This document shows, piece after piece, positions 1-11,588 of a DNA stretch of 64,000 bases. Position 1 is the first letter of the stretch; each line of letters starts with the position of its first letter. The position numbers and the translations under genes are program-made. Source of the stretch: Ancylostoma caninum (lineage: Eukaryota; Nematoda; Chromadorea; Rhabditida; Ancylostomatidae); NCBI GenBank assembly GCA_037903475.1, contig JBAJFG010000034.1, positions 620,001-684,000 on the forward strand. The letters run 5' to 3'. The notes below the pieces were generated by a model. It was not told the origin of the DNA, ran no database searches, and saw only the letters and a list, made by a program, of their open reading frames with translations.

Positions 1-2485
1 CGGTCAAGGACGACGTAGAAGTCCATACCATAGATTCCAATTCCAGGATCGTACTTGATGCCGAGATCGATGTGCTCCTGGAAGAAATCGAATAATGGAA
101 AGCAACGCAGCAAAAGTCAGACAACTGTAGTGAAATTTCCTTTCAAAGGTTAAAGATTGAGTGAAGCAGCCAACGCATACAAACATTACCCCTAAAATGT
201 CTTGAAAGGGAGATAAGCGGGAAACCACAATCATTCCCTGGCTAAATGAGTCAAGAAACGAACAATTTGAAGGCAGTCTTCCACCATTCAAGCTACTCAA
301 AACACAAATTTCCAAGATAAAGCTTAAAACACCTATCCACAATATGCGCTTTAAGAGAGAATACAAAAAAAAAAAGTTGACGGAAAGGAAAACTGAGTCC
401 CTCAAGAACTTGCAAAGTTAGGGTTGAGTATTCGAAATCAAACAATGAAAATTGCTATGTAGACCACAGTCCTCATCGTCATAACATTTACAAGGCACAC
501 TTGTATTGAACTTACTAGAAGAGGCCTGACCAGCTATATAGTGAAGAAAGATGGGAAACCAAAGTCACAAAAGTAAACAAAATCTGGGAAGCAAAAAGTG
601 GTGGTGCATCACTCTTACAAATAAAAATTGAACTACTCGTACTTACAGAGCTGATAATAGGTGTTTTGCACATATTTAGTCCAATCAGCGTTAAACACGC
701 TATATATACTAGCGTTATACCACGCTATATTTATTAGGCATCATGCCTCAATCTCTTATTTTTAAGACATTATAAAATATCGTAAACGCGAAAGTTATCC
801 AACCGTCAACAGTAACTGAACGGCGTGCAAAATCAGAACAAAAAATAAACGTACTCGAGCATTAAAATGGAACAATCCAAAAAAAAACAATAGAAATTGA
901 GCATTATGAGTTATAGCGCCTTCAATAACTTTTTGTTGAGAAATAAAATGAAAACACCAATTCGGTAAGATGATGGTTACAAGATAACAAAGACAACAAG
1001 TCGTCTGGTACCTGACCAAAACAGTAATACTAACAATACTAACAGATGCGTACCTCAAGATGATTCCGCCTGCAGAAAGGCTCTCACATCAATATTAATT
1101 TAATACATCTTCCGATGACCAATTCAGGTTTTAGACCTAGGAATCGCTCCATAGCAAATATTACATAAAATGTGATATAAAACTTGACATTGCTTTGACA
1201 TCAGGGCACCAAAAACTTCAAGAAATTTTCGTCGTTAATAATATAGAAGTAGTAGTTGAGAAGCTGAACACAGATGCCGCAGCCATTTTGTACTTGAACA
1301 TCCTTCATGCGTTAACGGTGAGATTAGTGCAAGAAATAGGAAAAGAACGCAAACCGCAAGAAATAATAAAGGTAAATGATTCTCTTCATCAGGAAATGAA
1401 ATAACCCCTTGTGGAAATATTCACGGACAACATCATCGAAATGCAGTAAATATGTGTTTTTCAGTTATCCAGTGAAAGGGACTCTACGATGGGAGATTCA
1501 AGCGATATTAGTCCGTACATGTCAAATATATCCTAGGCAATGTCTCAGTAAAAGCTACACAAATGCTACAAAAAAAATCAATGCGGACGTCACCTTATAT
1601 AAACCTACGTTTATCTGAAGAAAGCACCTTCTTCACGTCAGTACCAGAGGGATTAGCAAAACGAGATTGTACGTCAAGAGAATGTGGTTTACAGGACAGT
1701 AACTCAATACAAGCGGTCTACTCGAACAGATGTCACTACCAGTATGCTCGTTACCGAAAAAAAAAATAAAAACACTAGTACAGCAAAAACAAGCATACCT
1801 GAACTCCGAAGCCGAAGTTTCCAGAATCGGAGAAGTTCTCTCTGTACAACTCGAATTCCTTGACCTTCAGTCCCTTTTCGAGGATCTCCTCAGCCTTGGG
1901 GCCACGAACTGTGCAGTGCACGGCGATCTTCTCATTTCTTCTGATACCGAACGATCGCACGGTGTACCTCGCCTTTGAGAACACTGGGGTCTGACCGGTT
2001 AGCTGTTCCAGCACCTTAAAAATAATTCTTAACTAATACTGCAGAAAAGAAAATGTACTGCCGGTTCCAAAAGGGACGATAGCTAAGTATTTATGCTTAA
2101 ATCTGCTTTAGTTGCCAGTCTTTCCCAATATCACACTTTTGTCCTCTTCCTTCTTGAATATCTGTCTATAGTGTGTTTCACCGAGAAACGTAGTTGCGCA
2201 GAAATTAGAGAACGAGAGAACGCGAGAAATAGTGCCGTATTCGGAGAGGCAGACGAGAAATGCATGTCACTGGCACGAATACTCAACTATCATTGTTTTT
2301 GGAACGTACTACATCACTATTGGTTAAACACTACAGAAGTAGTTGAATACCTTCGCGGCACGGGTAAGTCTATCTCCGGACTCTCCAACGCAGATGTTGA
2401 GGCAGAGCTTCTGGATCTTCAGCTCCCTCATAATGTTTTTTAGCTTCTTTTCGCGGATATCCGCGAGTTTATCAGCGTCACCCAT
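1..2485 (-). CDS. rpl-11: 60S ribosomal protein L11 (uL5), 3' end beyond window
   Basis: This is a component of the large cytosolic ribosomal subunit (uL5 family), which sits in the central protuberance with 5S rRNA. Three exons are visible: 2485-2351, 2014-1799 and 77-1. All joins keep frame. They encode about the first 142 of the family's usual ~196 residues. Family-typical stretches include [19 protein letters not shown] (residues 27-45), [19 protein letters not shown] and, in the last exon, a segment with [12 protein letters not shown]. The start codon is chosen because MGDADK lies directly after a TTTTTAG acceptor two bases upstream, the usual trans-splice arrangement. The C-terminus lies before base 1. 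The gene is divergent from the HMG-CoA lyase gene. Nothing looks damaged. The family call is near certain; the paralogue number is not assignable. Confidence 0.97.
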
Positions 2486-3757
2486 GCCTAAAAAGAGGAG
2501 AAATTTCAAATAAACTAAGATTAAACAGAGCCATGTGAACGACACGAAGCCGAAAATACTAAACATTAGAATTTATGAAAATAGTCTGAGGAATGTCAGC
2601 GTTCAAGAACCAAACGGTAACGCAGAAAAGGAGAAAATCCATCTTTATTTTGAAAACATGTGGAAATCGAGACCAATTTGACAACCACACCACCCAAAAT
2701 CCTCAGGAAAATCCCTAGCCTACCAAAAAAATATAAGGATTTTGTATGCGAAACTGGAAGATCAAAACCCTCCATGAAACCTATTTCGGTTGCAAAAGAA
2801 AAAACTTAGGACAGATATCTGTTCATTTGGACGGAATTCAGGATGGCATACTGTAGAAACTCGTTCTCGTACATGCGCATCTAAGCAATGGCAGGCGGCC
2901 ATATTGTTGCCTGGAGCTTCGTTGTGAATTTTGTTTTCATGCCGCCGAAGTGAAATTGGCAAAGATAAGCTAAGAATTGAAGCTTACAGAGTGGAAAACT
3001 CAATATTTTGGTGAAATTATTCCAGAAAACAACTAGTAGGGTGAGTTTTAGAGTTTAAACTGTTTAAATAGAAGATCTTTTCGGGACTTCTCGGGACTTC
3101 TTTGGTTATGTGTATTTCAGCAAGTAAGTTGTATGTGTAGACGCAGTTATGACTGATTAGATTGTTACTGCCGTACACTATTACTATCACTATTACTACA
3201 TATAAAGATGGGTAGAATGAGGATACGAGCCACTAAGCTCAGGAAACACTTTTTTGTCATTGCTTTGCAAGGACTTCCTGTTCTTATGGATATAAAGTTC
3301 GTTTCTCGGCAACTTTTGCTTTTCTCCGGATTATCATCGAATCAGCTCTTCAAAGAACATCTTTAGAGCTTGAAAATCTCTGCCTCCAATTGTTCAGGAA
3401 GACAAGGCCGCGACAATTTGTGATCGCGATGCGATCGCCGCGACTACTGCTCCAGTTCAATATTTTAATTATTTTAGTGTTGCGACTAGCGCTTCGGAAG
3501 ATTGTTCCCTGTCATTTTCTCGCCACTATCCTCTCACTAATAAATATTCAATACTTTAATTTTTCCACCTAGGTTATGAACTAGTTTTGGTTTCCCTCTC
3601 ATGGCCGTTCAGCTCGTCGCGCGCGGCAGTTCGCGCCGCACTTTTCCGCAGTTTTTGGAACAATTTGAATTTTCTACCCTTCTGAAATACTCACTATTCT
3701 TCTTTTTTTACACGATTTTCACTGTTTTCTGAAGCTGCAATTTATTCCAGGATCATC
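2486..3757. other. Divergent intergenic region rpl-11 / HMG-CoA lyase
   Basis: About 1.27 kb separate two divergently transcribed genes, so promoters of both must lie here or in the flanking outrons. I see trans-splice acceptors at both ends (TTTTTAG just before the rpl-11 start; TTTATTCCAG ending at 3750 for the lyase). A direct doublet TTCGGGACTTCTCGGGACTTC lies near 3080. A short CG-rich tract lies near 3600-3650. No convincing gene, tRNA or repeat element was found. Confidence 0.6.
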
Positions 3758-6205
3758 ATGCGTGTTCCAAGTCTTTCTGTTGGACGAACCCTCGCTACTG
3801 TGGCTGGTCACGTATGATTTTGATTTCAATTGTCTTTATTCTCTTTTTACGGTGACGGTAATGCCATAGCTTTGACAATATTACCTTTATTGTAGAGGCA
3901 GCCATTCAAAGTAGTTGAGGTTGGAGCTCGTGATGGTTTGCAAAATGAAAAGGTCAGCGTTCCCGAAGGTTTTTTCAAACTCCTTGAAACTTTTTTTAGA
4001 CATTTGTTCCCATTTTGTTCGATTTCCTCACGAAGCACTAAATTTACGTGGTTTTATTTTAGCAAATCATACCCACTGAGGACAAGGTCAACCTCATCAA
4101 TCGACTAAGTGCTTGCGGACTAAAAGTTGGTTAAGAACTTCCACCTCGTCCTATTAGACTTCCATACTCCTCCGAAATGTAAGGAACTCAGAGCATTGAA
4201 GCGACGAGTTTTGTATCGCCTAAGTGGGTTCCACAGATGGGGGATCACCAGGAAGTAATCGAGAAAATCGCCAAATTCCCGAATGTCTCCTATCCAGTCC
4301 TCGTCCCAAATCTTGCTGGACTCAAGAATGTTGTAAGTAGTTCTGCTGCAGTTTGAGGGTGGATAGCAAAAGTTCTTCCTGAACCCTTTATTCCAGCTGA
4401 AAAATGGTCATGTCACTGAAATCGCGGTGTTTGGTGCAGCTTCGGACACTTTTTCTATGTAGGTGTGTTTCAAAGTACTTTTTTTGCTTTGTAGCATTTA
4501 CAACAACGTAACCTTTTATCTCGTTTTTATTTTTATAGGAAAAATGTTAACGCCAATGTCGAAGACAGTTTAAAGAAGCTTCAGGAGGTCACCAAAGCAG
4601 CGCTAGAAGAGGGTCTGAAAGTCCGAGGGTGAGTTTCTGATCTCCATTGTTAAGGTTCAATTCTATTTGCAGTTCTTACCACTTGTACACTTCCAGATAT
4701 GTATCTTGTGTTATTGGATGCCCTTACGAAGGCAAAATCAATAGTAGTGTGGTAGCTCGAGTTGCGGAGGCATTAGTGGATGCAGGATGTTACGAAGGTA
4801 GGACCTCAAATGTGTTGAAGGAACAAAAAGAAGAAAAAAAAAGAGAATTTTCTGTATTCATACTTCTCCAATGGATTTTCTCTAGAATTTTCAGCTCAAT
4901 ATTCCATTTATATTATATTTATTTCATTTAATTCTTCTTATTTGCGACGCAGCTATAGCGGGTTCCAGTGATTCTGACACACGCGTTGCGTCACAATCAC
5001 AGGATTGAGTGGGAGTGAGAATGGCGATATTAGTGCGAAGTGCGGATGTGCAGACAATCAGAGTGCCAAGGCGCAAACGGGGCGGCGCGGCAAGCGGGTC
5101 TGAATCACTGGAGTGTTGTATAGGTGTATAAGCGGAGGCCTGCATGCTTGAGCGTAAGCATATCGTGGCGAAACTTTGGACTTACAAAGCTGTTGCAACC
5201 GTGCCGCATGTTCCGCCGTTATTCTGCGAGAGTACTAACTCTGATAACTGTGCAGGACGAACGCAGACCAAACGGCGTAATGGTTCGGCAAGAAACCCTA
5301 GCAGCAAAGGTTGCCAGTTCAATCTGTCGGCCCTTTAGCAGCAATTGCTGAGGGACGACAGCAATCAAGGGAAGGATGGCAGCAACTATCAACCGTTGCT
5401 GCTGGGGTTTCTACCCGAACCATTACGCCGTTCAGGCTGCGTTCGAGCTGCACAGTTATCAGAGAAAAATGTTTTCCCAATCGACTGTATTTTCTGGTCA
5501 TCTTTCGAGGTCTTTGGCCTTAACAATTTGCTTATTTTGACCAAGACGCTTCAAACGAAGTCACTACCGCCATCCAAATTTCATGCCTTCATCGTGCAAG
5601 ATGTTATTCTATCCAGGCAACTGGAGTGAAATGTAGTTATGCTACTAATTCAGTGTCGCTCGGTGATACGATAGGCGTGGGAAGTGCTGGATCCGTGTCG
5701 TCTATGCTGGACACTGTCATGAAATCCGTCCCACCAAATCGGCTGGCAGTACATTTCCACGACACTTACGGTCAAGCATTGGCAAACGTAATAATTGCGA
5801 TCGAGGTATGGAATAGTTTTGAACAGTCTGGAACATTCAGTCGAGAATATTCAATAATTCCACTCTCCTCTGAAAAAAAAGTCTCTATAGAAGGGTATTC
5901 GTGTCGCGGACTCTTCCGTCGCAGGCCTTGGAGGATGTCCATATGCTGCCGGGGCGACTGGTAATCTTGCCACGGAAGACTTGGTCTACATGCTCAACGA
6001 TTTGGGCTTTGACACCGTCAGTTTCTACTTCGCTTCTATTTGGATATTTTTAGTATATACTAGTTATTACTTCTGGCTAAGTAATTGTTGATTCTAGGGT
6101 GTCGACCTGAATAAATTGGTAGATACATCCACCTGGATCTGCGCAAAAATGGGACGACGGAATGCTTCTCGGGTAGCGAATGCAATCAACGCGAAGAAGC
6201 TGTAA
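3758..6205 (+). CDS. HMGCL: Hydroxymethylglutaryl-CoA lyase, mitochondrial
   Basis: The enzyme cleaves HMG-CoA to acetyl-CoA and acetoacetate, the last step of leucine breakdown and ketogenesis. Exons: 3758-3811, 3896-3952, 4063-4129, 4184-4332, 4397-4458, 4539-4628, 4697-4797, 5654-5805, 5891-6016, 6098-6205. They total 966 nt, or 321 residues; the human enzyme has 325. Residues known in the family for metal binding and catalysis are visible: Arg-Asp in [10 protein letters not shown], Glu in IEATSF, Asp in SLGDTIGV, both His in HFHDTYG, Cys in GGCPYAAG and the nearby Asn in ATGN. The N-terminus [18 protein letters not shown] is basic and hydroxylated with no acid, fitting a mitochondrial presequence. 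The start follows a TTCCAG acceptor by seven bases. The protein ends in KKL, a weak variant of a peroxisomal signal. Intron 7 (856 nt) carries a foldback element. Exon 4 uses an AAG acceptor, so its first residues are the least certain. Confidence 0.95.
5239..5465. repeat. Foldback (MITE-like) element in HMG-CoA lyase intron 7
   Basis: The outer ~65 bases at 5239-5305 reappear inverted at 5397-5465: CTCTGATAACTGTGCAG opens the left arm and CTGCACAGTTATCAGAG closes the right arm. Inner matches such as GGCGTAATGGTTCGG and CCGAACCATTACGCC continue the pairing with mismatches. The loop of about 90 bases has no coding potential. This is the structure expected of a non-autonomous DNA transposon; the superfamily is not clear because no target duplication is obvious. 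Confidence 0.75.
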
Positions 6206-8006
6206 TCCTGGAATCTTATTCCTTCAACCATTCCTTCTAGCTACCTCCTAGACTAACTCATGTACATCAGTGCTAGGTTTTTATGTAGTTTAGGGTGAGA
6301 CTAATGTTTCAAACACGGGATATATTCGGTGGAATATGATTATTTGCTCAATTTACGCATCTGTATATGTTCTCCTATTTGTGAATGAATATCCGAAAAT
6401 TTGATGTTGTTTGATATTATTTATATCCATTGTATTTAAATGGCTCCTGATGCTTCAAAACTTAATTCCAAGACTAGAAGTATTCGATTGGTGAAGAGTT
6501 TACCATGCTATGTGACATAGCATCCCATTCGTGTCTGGAGAAACTGACTTTCCAAGTGATACTGTAATGGATACCGATTAAGGATGATCCGTATCCCTTA
6601 GTTCCCATTTTCTAGTTCTCAGAAGAATTCATTTTAAGGGAGTTATGCCAGCTCACAAGTGCTGCTTTTGTCTCTCCATGTTTCCCACACTTTAGACCAA
6701 CCTTAATTAGCAACCTCCGATTTTTTGATTTCAAACAAAACTTCCGCTCTTCTGATAGTGAAAACTTCGATGGCGTACTTTGAACTGGTAGTTGTTTTTT
6801 TTTTCAACAGGCAGCCTGCCCTAATACAGTGCCACTTAATCATTCTTGAATCGGAGAAAACCGCATGGCTGGTCTGTAGCGTCGCACCACCTGTGCGGCG
6901 CGGCAGACCAGTCGGGCGGTTTTCTGTGATGAAAGAATGATTTTCTGACGTTATACCCATTATGTTGCTATATACCTACCAGCATTCCTTGTTCCCCGGT
7001 CCCTCAACTTCAGACCTTCAGCGACTTCTATAGAATTTCCGTTGCTACTGGGCTGGAGCTTCTACATGCTCTAGACTTATACAAGAAGCTGCTATATGTT
7101 GTTGTGACAAAGTTCACAGCAAGCGAAGTGTTGGGCTTCATGAATATGAGGAATTCATCAAAACCTCGTCATGTTGTAAGTGGTTAAGCTAAGGGTATTA
7201 CACCCTTTTTACGAAACAATCATAGTATCCTCGGCTAAACATCAGTACAAAGAAGATTAGCAGGACTACAACGAGAACCTTAGAACAAATCAAAATAGTA
7301 TTCAGTCCACTCATTTCAAAGCCTAGATCTGAGCTCATCGTCTTCGAAAATACAGCTACATCCCAGAACAAAATTGTTCGAAATAAATATCAGAGTGTCC
7401 ACGCTCACACATGCAGCTATCGACAAAAATACACGGTTAGTAAACCAGTAAACAGCGTACACTAAATTCAATTACGCGAAGTAGGTGCAAGGAAACGCGC
7501 TCCACGCAAGCTGTATTCCTCCTCCCGGGACCTTGGCTGCGCATTCGACGATTTTCGCAGCCAAATGCCGAAAATCCATCGTTTGAAATTACGCCTACTT
7601 GCATATTCCTTGTTCAACAAGTTTGTCAATGAACAGTAAAGCTTAAAACAGCTTCTGATCCTCAGTAGTCCTTGTAGTAGGAAGTAGTTTGTTCTCCAAT
7701 AGTGTTGGTGCGTGTATCCAGAAGTTCCTTCAGTATGGGCTTTTATTTTGTGTATTTTCAAGAGTTTCGAGCTATCCGGCTTTAATACTTAGTTTTTGTA
7801 GAGGGATTTCGTTTAAATTTTTTTCGAACGTCTCAGTGGAATTACGCGCTGAACCTCTCTCAGTTTCTTTGGACTTTGCTTTTATCGCGTAGTCTTTCGA
7901 TGGTTCACTCCTCTGTCAGGTTTGGCTAATTTGCAGTCATCTCGTGAATTGGCCGCACTATCTGGTCCATGTTTCATTCATTAGTAGTCTGATCTTTCAG
8001 GGTATT
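6206..8006. other. Intergenic region HMG-CoA lyase / rpl-5
   Basis: About 1.8 kb on the same strand separate the two genes. It contains the 3' UTR of the lyase, a short inverted repeat near 6858-6930 (listed separately) and the outron/promoter of rpl-5, ending in a TTTCAG acceptor at 8000. Open frames near 7468-7761 (-) lack recognisable family motifs. I see no further gene. Confidence 0.55.
6858..6930. repeat. Short inverted repeat with GGCAGACCAG core
   Basis: The stretch pairs GAGAAAACCGC...CTGGTCTG with CAGACCAG...GCGGTTTTCTG around a CG-rich centre. The CTGGTCTGCCGC motif (either strand) recurs at 46720-46990 and 49930-49990, so this is a dispersed family rather than a one-off hairpin. 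It lies in the spacer and has no ORF. Confidence 0.6.
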
Positions 8007-10809
8007 ATGGGTCTTGTCAAAGTCGTGAAGAACAAGGCTTACTTCAAGCGTTATCAAGTGAAGTTAAAGCGACGACGACAGGGAAAGACCGACTACTATG
8101 CGAGAAAGAGACTCACTGTCCAGGATAAGAACAAGTACAACACACCTAAATACCGCCTCATTGTGCGTTTCACTAACAAGGACGTGATTGCTCAGGTTTG
8201 TGACTAATTTTCTCATGTTTTTCCCCCTTATTTCAATCTCTTTCAAAGGATCTGGCGAAGGAAGGTGGTTCTTGATAATTATTTCGTGAAATAAATCATA
8301 GTTATTTCTCTTTTCTTCTTCTTTATACTTGCTTTCCCTCCTGTACATATTTGCAAACATTTCAGATTGCGTACTCCAAGATTGAGGGAGATGTCATCGT
8401 TGCTTCGGCCTACTCACACGAGCTCCCTGCTTTCGGCATCAAGGTAAGAGTTTGACGTTTCTTCGTGTTAGCTGTCAGTCTATTGTCAGTTTACTTAGGT
8501 TGGACTCACCAACTATGCTGCCGGATACGCCACTGGCCTCTTGCTTGCTCGCCGTCACTTGAAGAATCTGCAACTTGATCAGACCTTCAAGGGACAAGAG
8601 GATGTAGGCATTTTTGTTGTCTTCGTTGTTTTGGTAACCTATCTGAATTATTAATTGTAGGTCAACGGTGAGTTCTACACCGTTGAAGAGGAGGACGGTC
8701 GTTCTCCGTTCAAAGCTGTGCTCGATGTTGGCTTGGCCCGCACCACCACTGGCTGCAAGGTGTTTGCTGTCATGAAGGGTGTTGCTGATGGTGGAATCGA
8801 AGTTCCTCACAGGTTCGTTGTCTTCGTCTCATTAACTAGTGATTATTACTGAGTGATGTGAGCCCTTCACTTAGCTTGGCACTGTTGGGCCAGTCCTGCC
8901 CAAGAATCGGTACTATTCAACTTTACTGGCCCCAAAATCTGCAAGAATTTTTTTGGCTGAAACTTCGCATAAGGGGGTTATTTGAGGTGCTGAGCACGAA
9001 TATCGTATCCATTATGTACGGTAGCCCCAATTCTGTAGGGTTACGGTGCGTATACTGTAGACACGGTGTCTCACAGAATCCTCTCAAATTCTGCGTAGAG
9101 GGGTTATTTTAGCCGCTAATCACGATTATCAACATTATTTTGCACGCCACCTCCGTTTTCTACCCGAAATTGGCATTTTTTTCTTCGATTTCCTAGCGTA
9201 CACCCGCCGCAACTCAACAAAAATGTGGTTACGGTATAAAATAGATGCGATTTTCGTGTTCAGCACCTAAAATAAATACCAATCTTCAGCCAAAAAAACC
9301 TTGAACATTTTGGTGCCAATAAAGTTGAATAGTGCCCAAGAATTTCAAGTCGTAGTTTTTTCCGAACTTCGCTTACGAAAATTGTTTGGGCCGAATAGTG
9401 CACTCTTCCTTGTTTTTTTCGAAACTGTTCTGACTTCTGCGCTAATTTTTTAAATGTTTTTTCAAATGTTCTCTCATAAATACGATGTTTATATTTTCAA
9501 TAGCTGTCTCCAGCAAAACTTGTGTCCAGTTGTTTGTCCCGAATAAGCGTTACATGCTGGCGGTGGAGAAAGCTTCACGAGTCGCACAAGAATTCTAAGA
9601 AATTTTCTGCACTTCTCCTTCCTCAGTTTTCCTCATGTTTCAGTGCCAAGTTTTTTTTTCACATTTTTAACGCATCCAGAATAACTAAGGATGTGTGAAA
9701 CAAGTACGAATAGTTGAAAAACCATGTGAAATCTCCGAATTTGGCAATGTTCAAAGGCGGGCATACTTTAGGGCGCGAGATGTTCTGTTCGCATTCCAAT
9801 TTTTGTGTTAGTTTTGTTTCATCTGTCACCTTTCCACTTCAAACTGTTCAAAGAAAAATCCAGCAAATTTCGTTAGGATTGGTCGATTTTTCCCTATTTC
9901 AATGACATGTGTACACTCCGTCTGAAACCATGGGGCTGATGAGGGGGTGCGGACGATTTAACAGCATGCAACGGTCCGACCAGCTATTATCGTTTTACTT
10001 AATTGTTTTTTTTTTATTTACGTTCCTTTCTGCCCCCTTACCACCTTCACTACCATTACCTTTCCATTCGGAAACTTTGTCCATAGGTCTTATGCTGCCT
10101 GTAGATTTTACACTGGCCTCATCCGCCCCATCATTTCTGATGGATTGTACTGATTAGCAAGTGGTGTACGTGATTTCCGCCTTTTTTCAATGGAACTGGA
10201 TGTTTTTTTATAATAATTTCTGTCGAAAAGTGTTTGAATATGTCTTGTTTTTCTCGAGGATTTATGCTGCTTGTATTGCAGTGAGAACCGCTTCTTCGGG
10301 TACGACTCAGAGTCCAAGAAGTACGATGCTGAGGCACACCGTGACCGTATCTTCGGAAAGCACGTTGCCGAGTACATGCGCTCTCTGAAGGAAGAGGATG
10401 AGGATGCATACAAGAGACAGTTCTCGCACTTCATCGCCAACGGCATTGATGCCGACAATCTGGAAGAGGTTAGTATAAGAGTTGCCTGGATCGAGTATAA
10501 CCAGTTATATAATGCACTGCTGTTCAGATGTACAAGAAGGGTCACGCTGCCATCCGTGCCAACCCTGACCGACGAACCAAGCCTTCAAAGAAGCAGGGAG
10601 AAAAGAAGAGGTGATGATTTCTGTTCTTATTTTACATTTAATGTTTTTCTTTCTGGATTCACTTGAATTTGTTAGGTCTGATTCCTTGCAAATGAAAATT
10701 CTCATTCAGATGGAATGCCAAGAAGATCACATTGGAGAAGAGAAGGGAACGCGTCGAAGAGAAGAAGGCCCTTCTGCTCCAGCTGAAAGCACAACAAGAA
10801 GCGATGTAA
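8007..10809 (+). CDS. rpl-5: 60S ribosomal protein L5 (uL18)
   Basis: This is the large-subunit protein that binds 5S rRNA and, with L11, forms the 5S RNP. Exons: 8007-8195, 8366-8443, 8499-8603, 8661-8812, 10282-10468, 10528-10610, 10710-10809. They total 894 nt, or 297 residues, the same length as the human protein. Family blocks are clear: [19 protein letters not shown] at the start, [50 protein letters not shown], and a basic C-terminal tail rich in Lys/Arg. The start is the first ATG, six bases after a TTTCAG acceptor, consistent with trans-splicing. Intron 4 is unusually long (1469 nt) because it holds a foldback element at 8912-9335. The window therefore encodes both protein partners of the 5S RNP (L5 and L11). 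Confidence 0.97.
8912..9335. repeat. Foldback element in rpl-5 intron 4
   Basis: Left end TACTATTCAACTTTACTGGC and the inverse of the right end (CACTATTCAACTTTATTGGC) match. Pairing continues inward through the Trp-like tract TTTTTTTGGCTGAA and its inverse, and through GGTGCTGAGCACGAATATCG versus an inverted GGTGCTGAACACGAAAATCG. Arms are roughly 150 bases with mismatches. No ORF or transposase is present. This is interpreted as a non-autonomous DNA element; its age is suggested by the divergence between arms. Confidence 0.75.
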
Positions 10810-11588
10810 ACCCCTCAATATGTTATATAATGATAAAGTTGTTGTTGTTGTTAATACTGGTTTGACTAGAGGAGATTTTGTTTTTGGGGTTTTTTTTTAT
10901 TATGGATATGGAATTCTGCAAATTTCTTAAGTGATTGCTTGTCTACAATAGATGTTTCGGTGATTTGTTGTAGGTTGTTTTCAACTCCACACCTTTGCTG
11001 AATAGATGTTAGGGTGCGGGAAAACTGATAGGGTTCTAGATCAAAGCGCAAGGTGATTGGTTTAAGTTGTGCATCTGCTCTTATATACTATGAGCGGCTT
11101 CAAGGTAGGTAGGATTTTAGCGAAAAAAAGTTGGATGCCTCCCTTCTTTTATTGTTAAGACGCTCTGAATGCAGTAGAATCTGCGGTCTAGACATTAGCA
11201 GGATGACTGGGCTTTCATTCCTGCAAGGGAGAGAGGTGAAAAGTGCATCGCGTCACCGAAGTTGTTCGGTGAGGGGCAGTGACACTTTTGAAGGATTTTC
11301 TGCGATTTCGTGCAGATCGGTGCTCATTATGGATTGGGATCGGATTTCAGGCCTTTGCAGGATGTTGACGTGAGGCGAAGTGCGCAAACAACATGATTAA
11401 ACATTTACATTGGAAAGTATGCAATAAACGAACTTCATTTAGCACTTTATTACTCGGGCACGTGCTGGTGTGACAATAATAACAAAAACAACAACTTCAA
11501 GCACAACAAGGAGCAGCGGTAACCAGACTACATAGAACAACCTAGGATTGTACAAAAACAACCTGGGACTGTAGAGAAAGCCATCAAT
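10810..11588. other. Convergent 3' region between rpl-5 and the SANT-like gene
   Basis: The two genes end toward each other across about 780 bases. A reverse-strand AATAAA at 11446-11451 lies about 140 bases past the stop of the minus-strand gene and probably serves it. A forward AATAAA at 11423-11428 is far from the rpl-5 stop. No additional gene is evident. Confidence 0.5.

Noticed and set aside
4924..5145. Minus-strand 73-codon ORF in HMG-CoA lyase intron 7
   Set aside because: Low-complexity translation without a motif, lying next to a foldback element inside an intron; no splice or start support.
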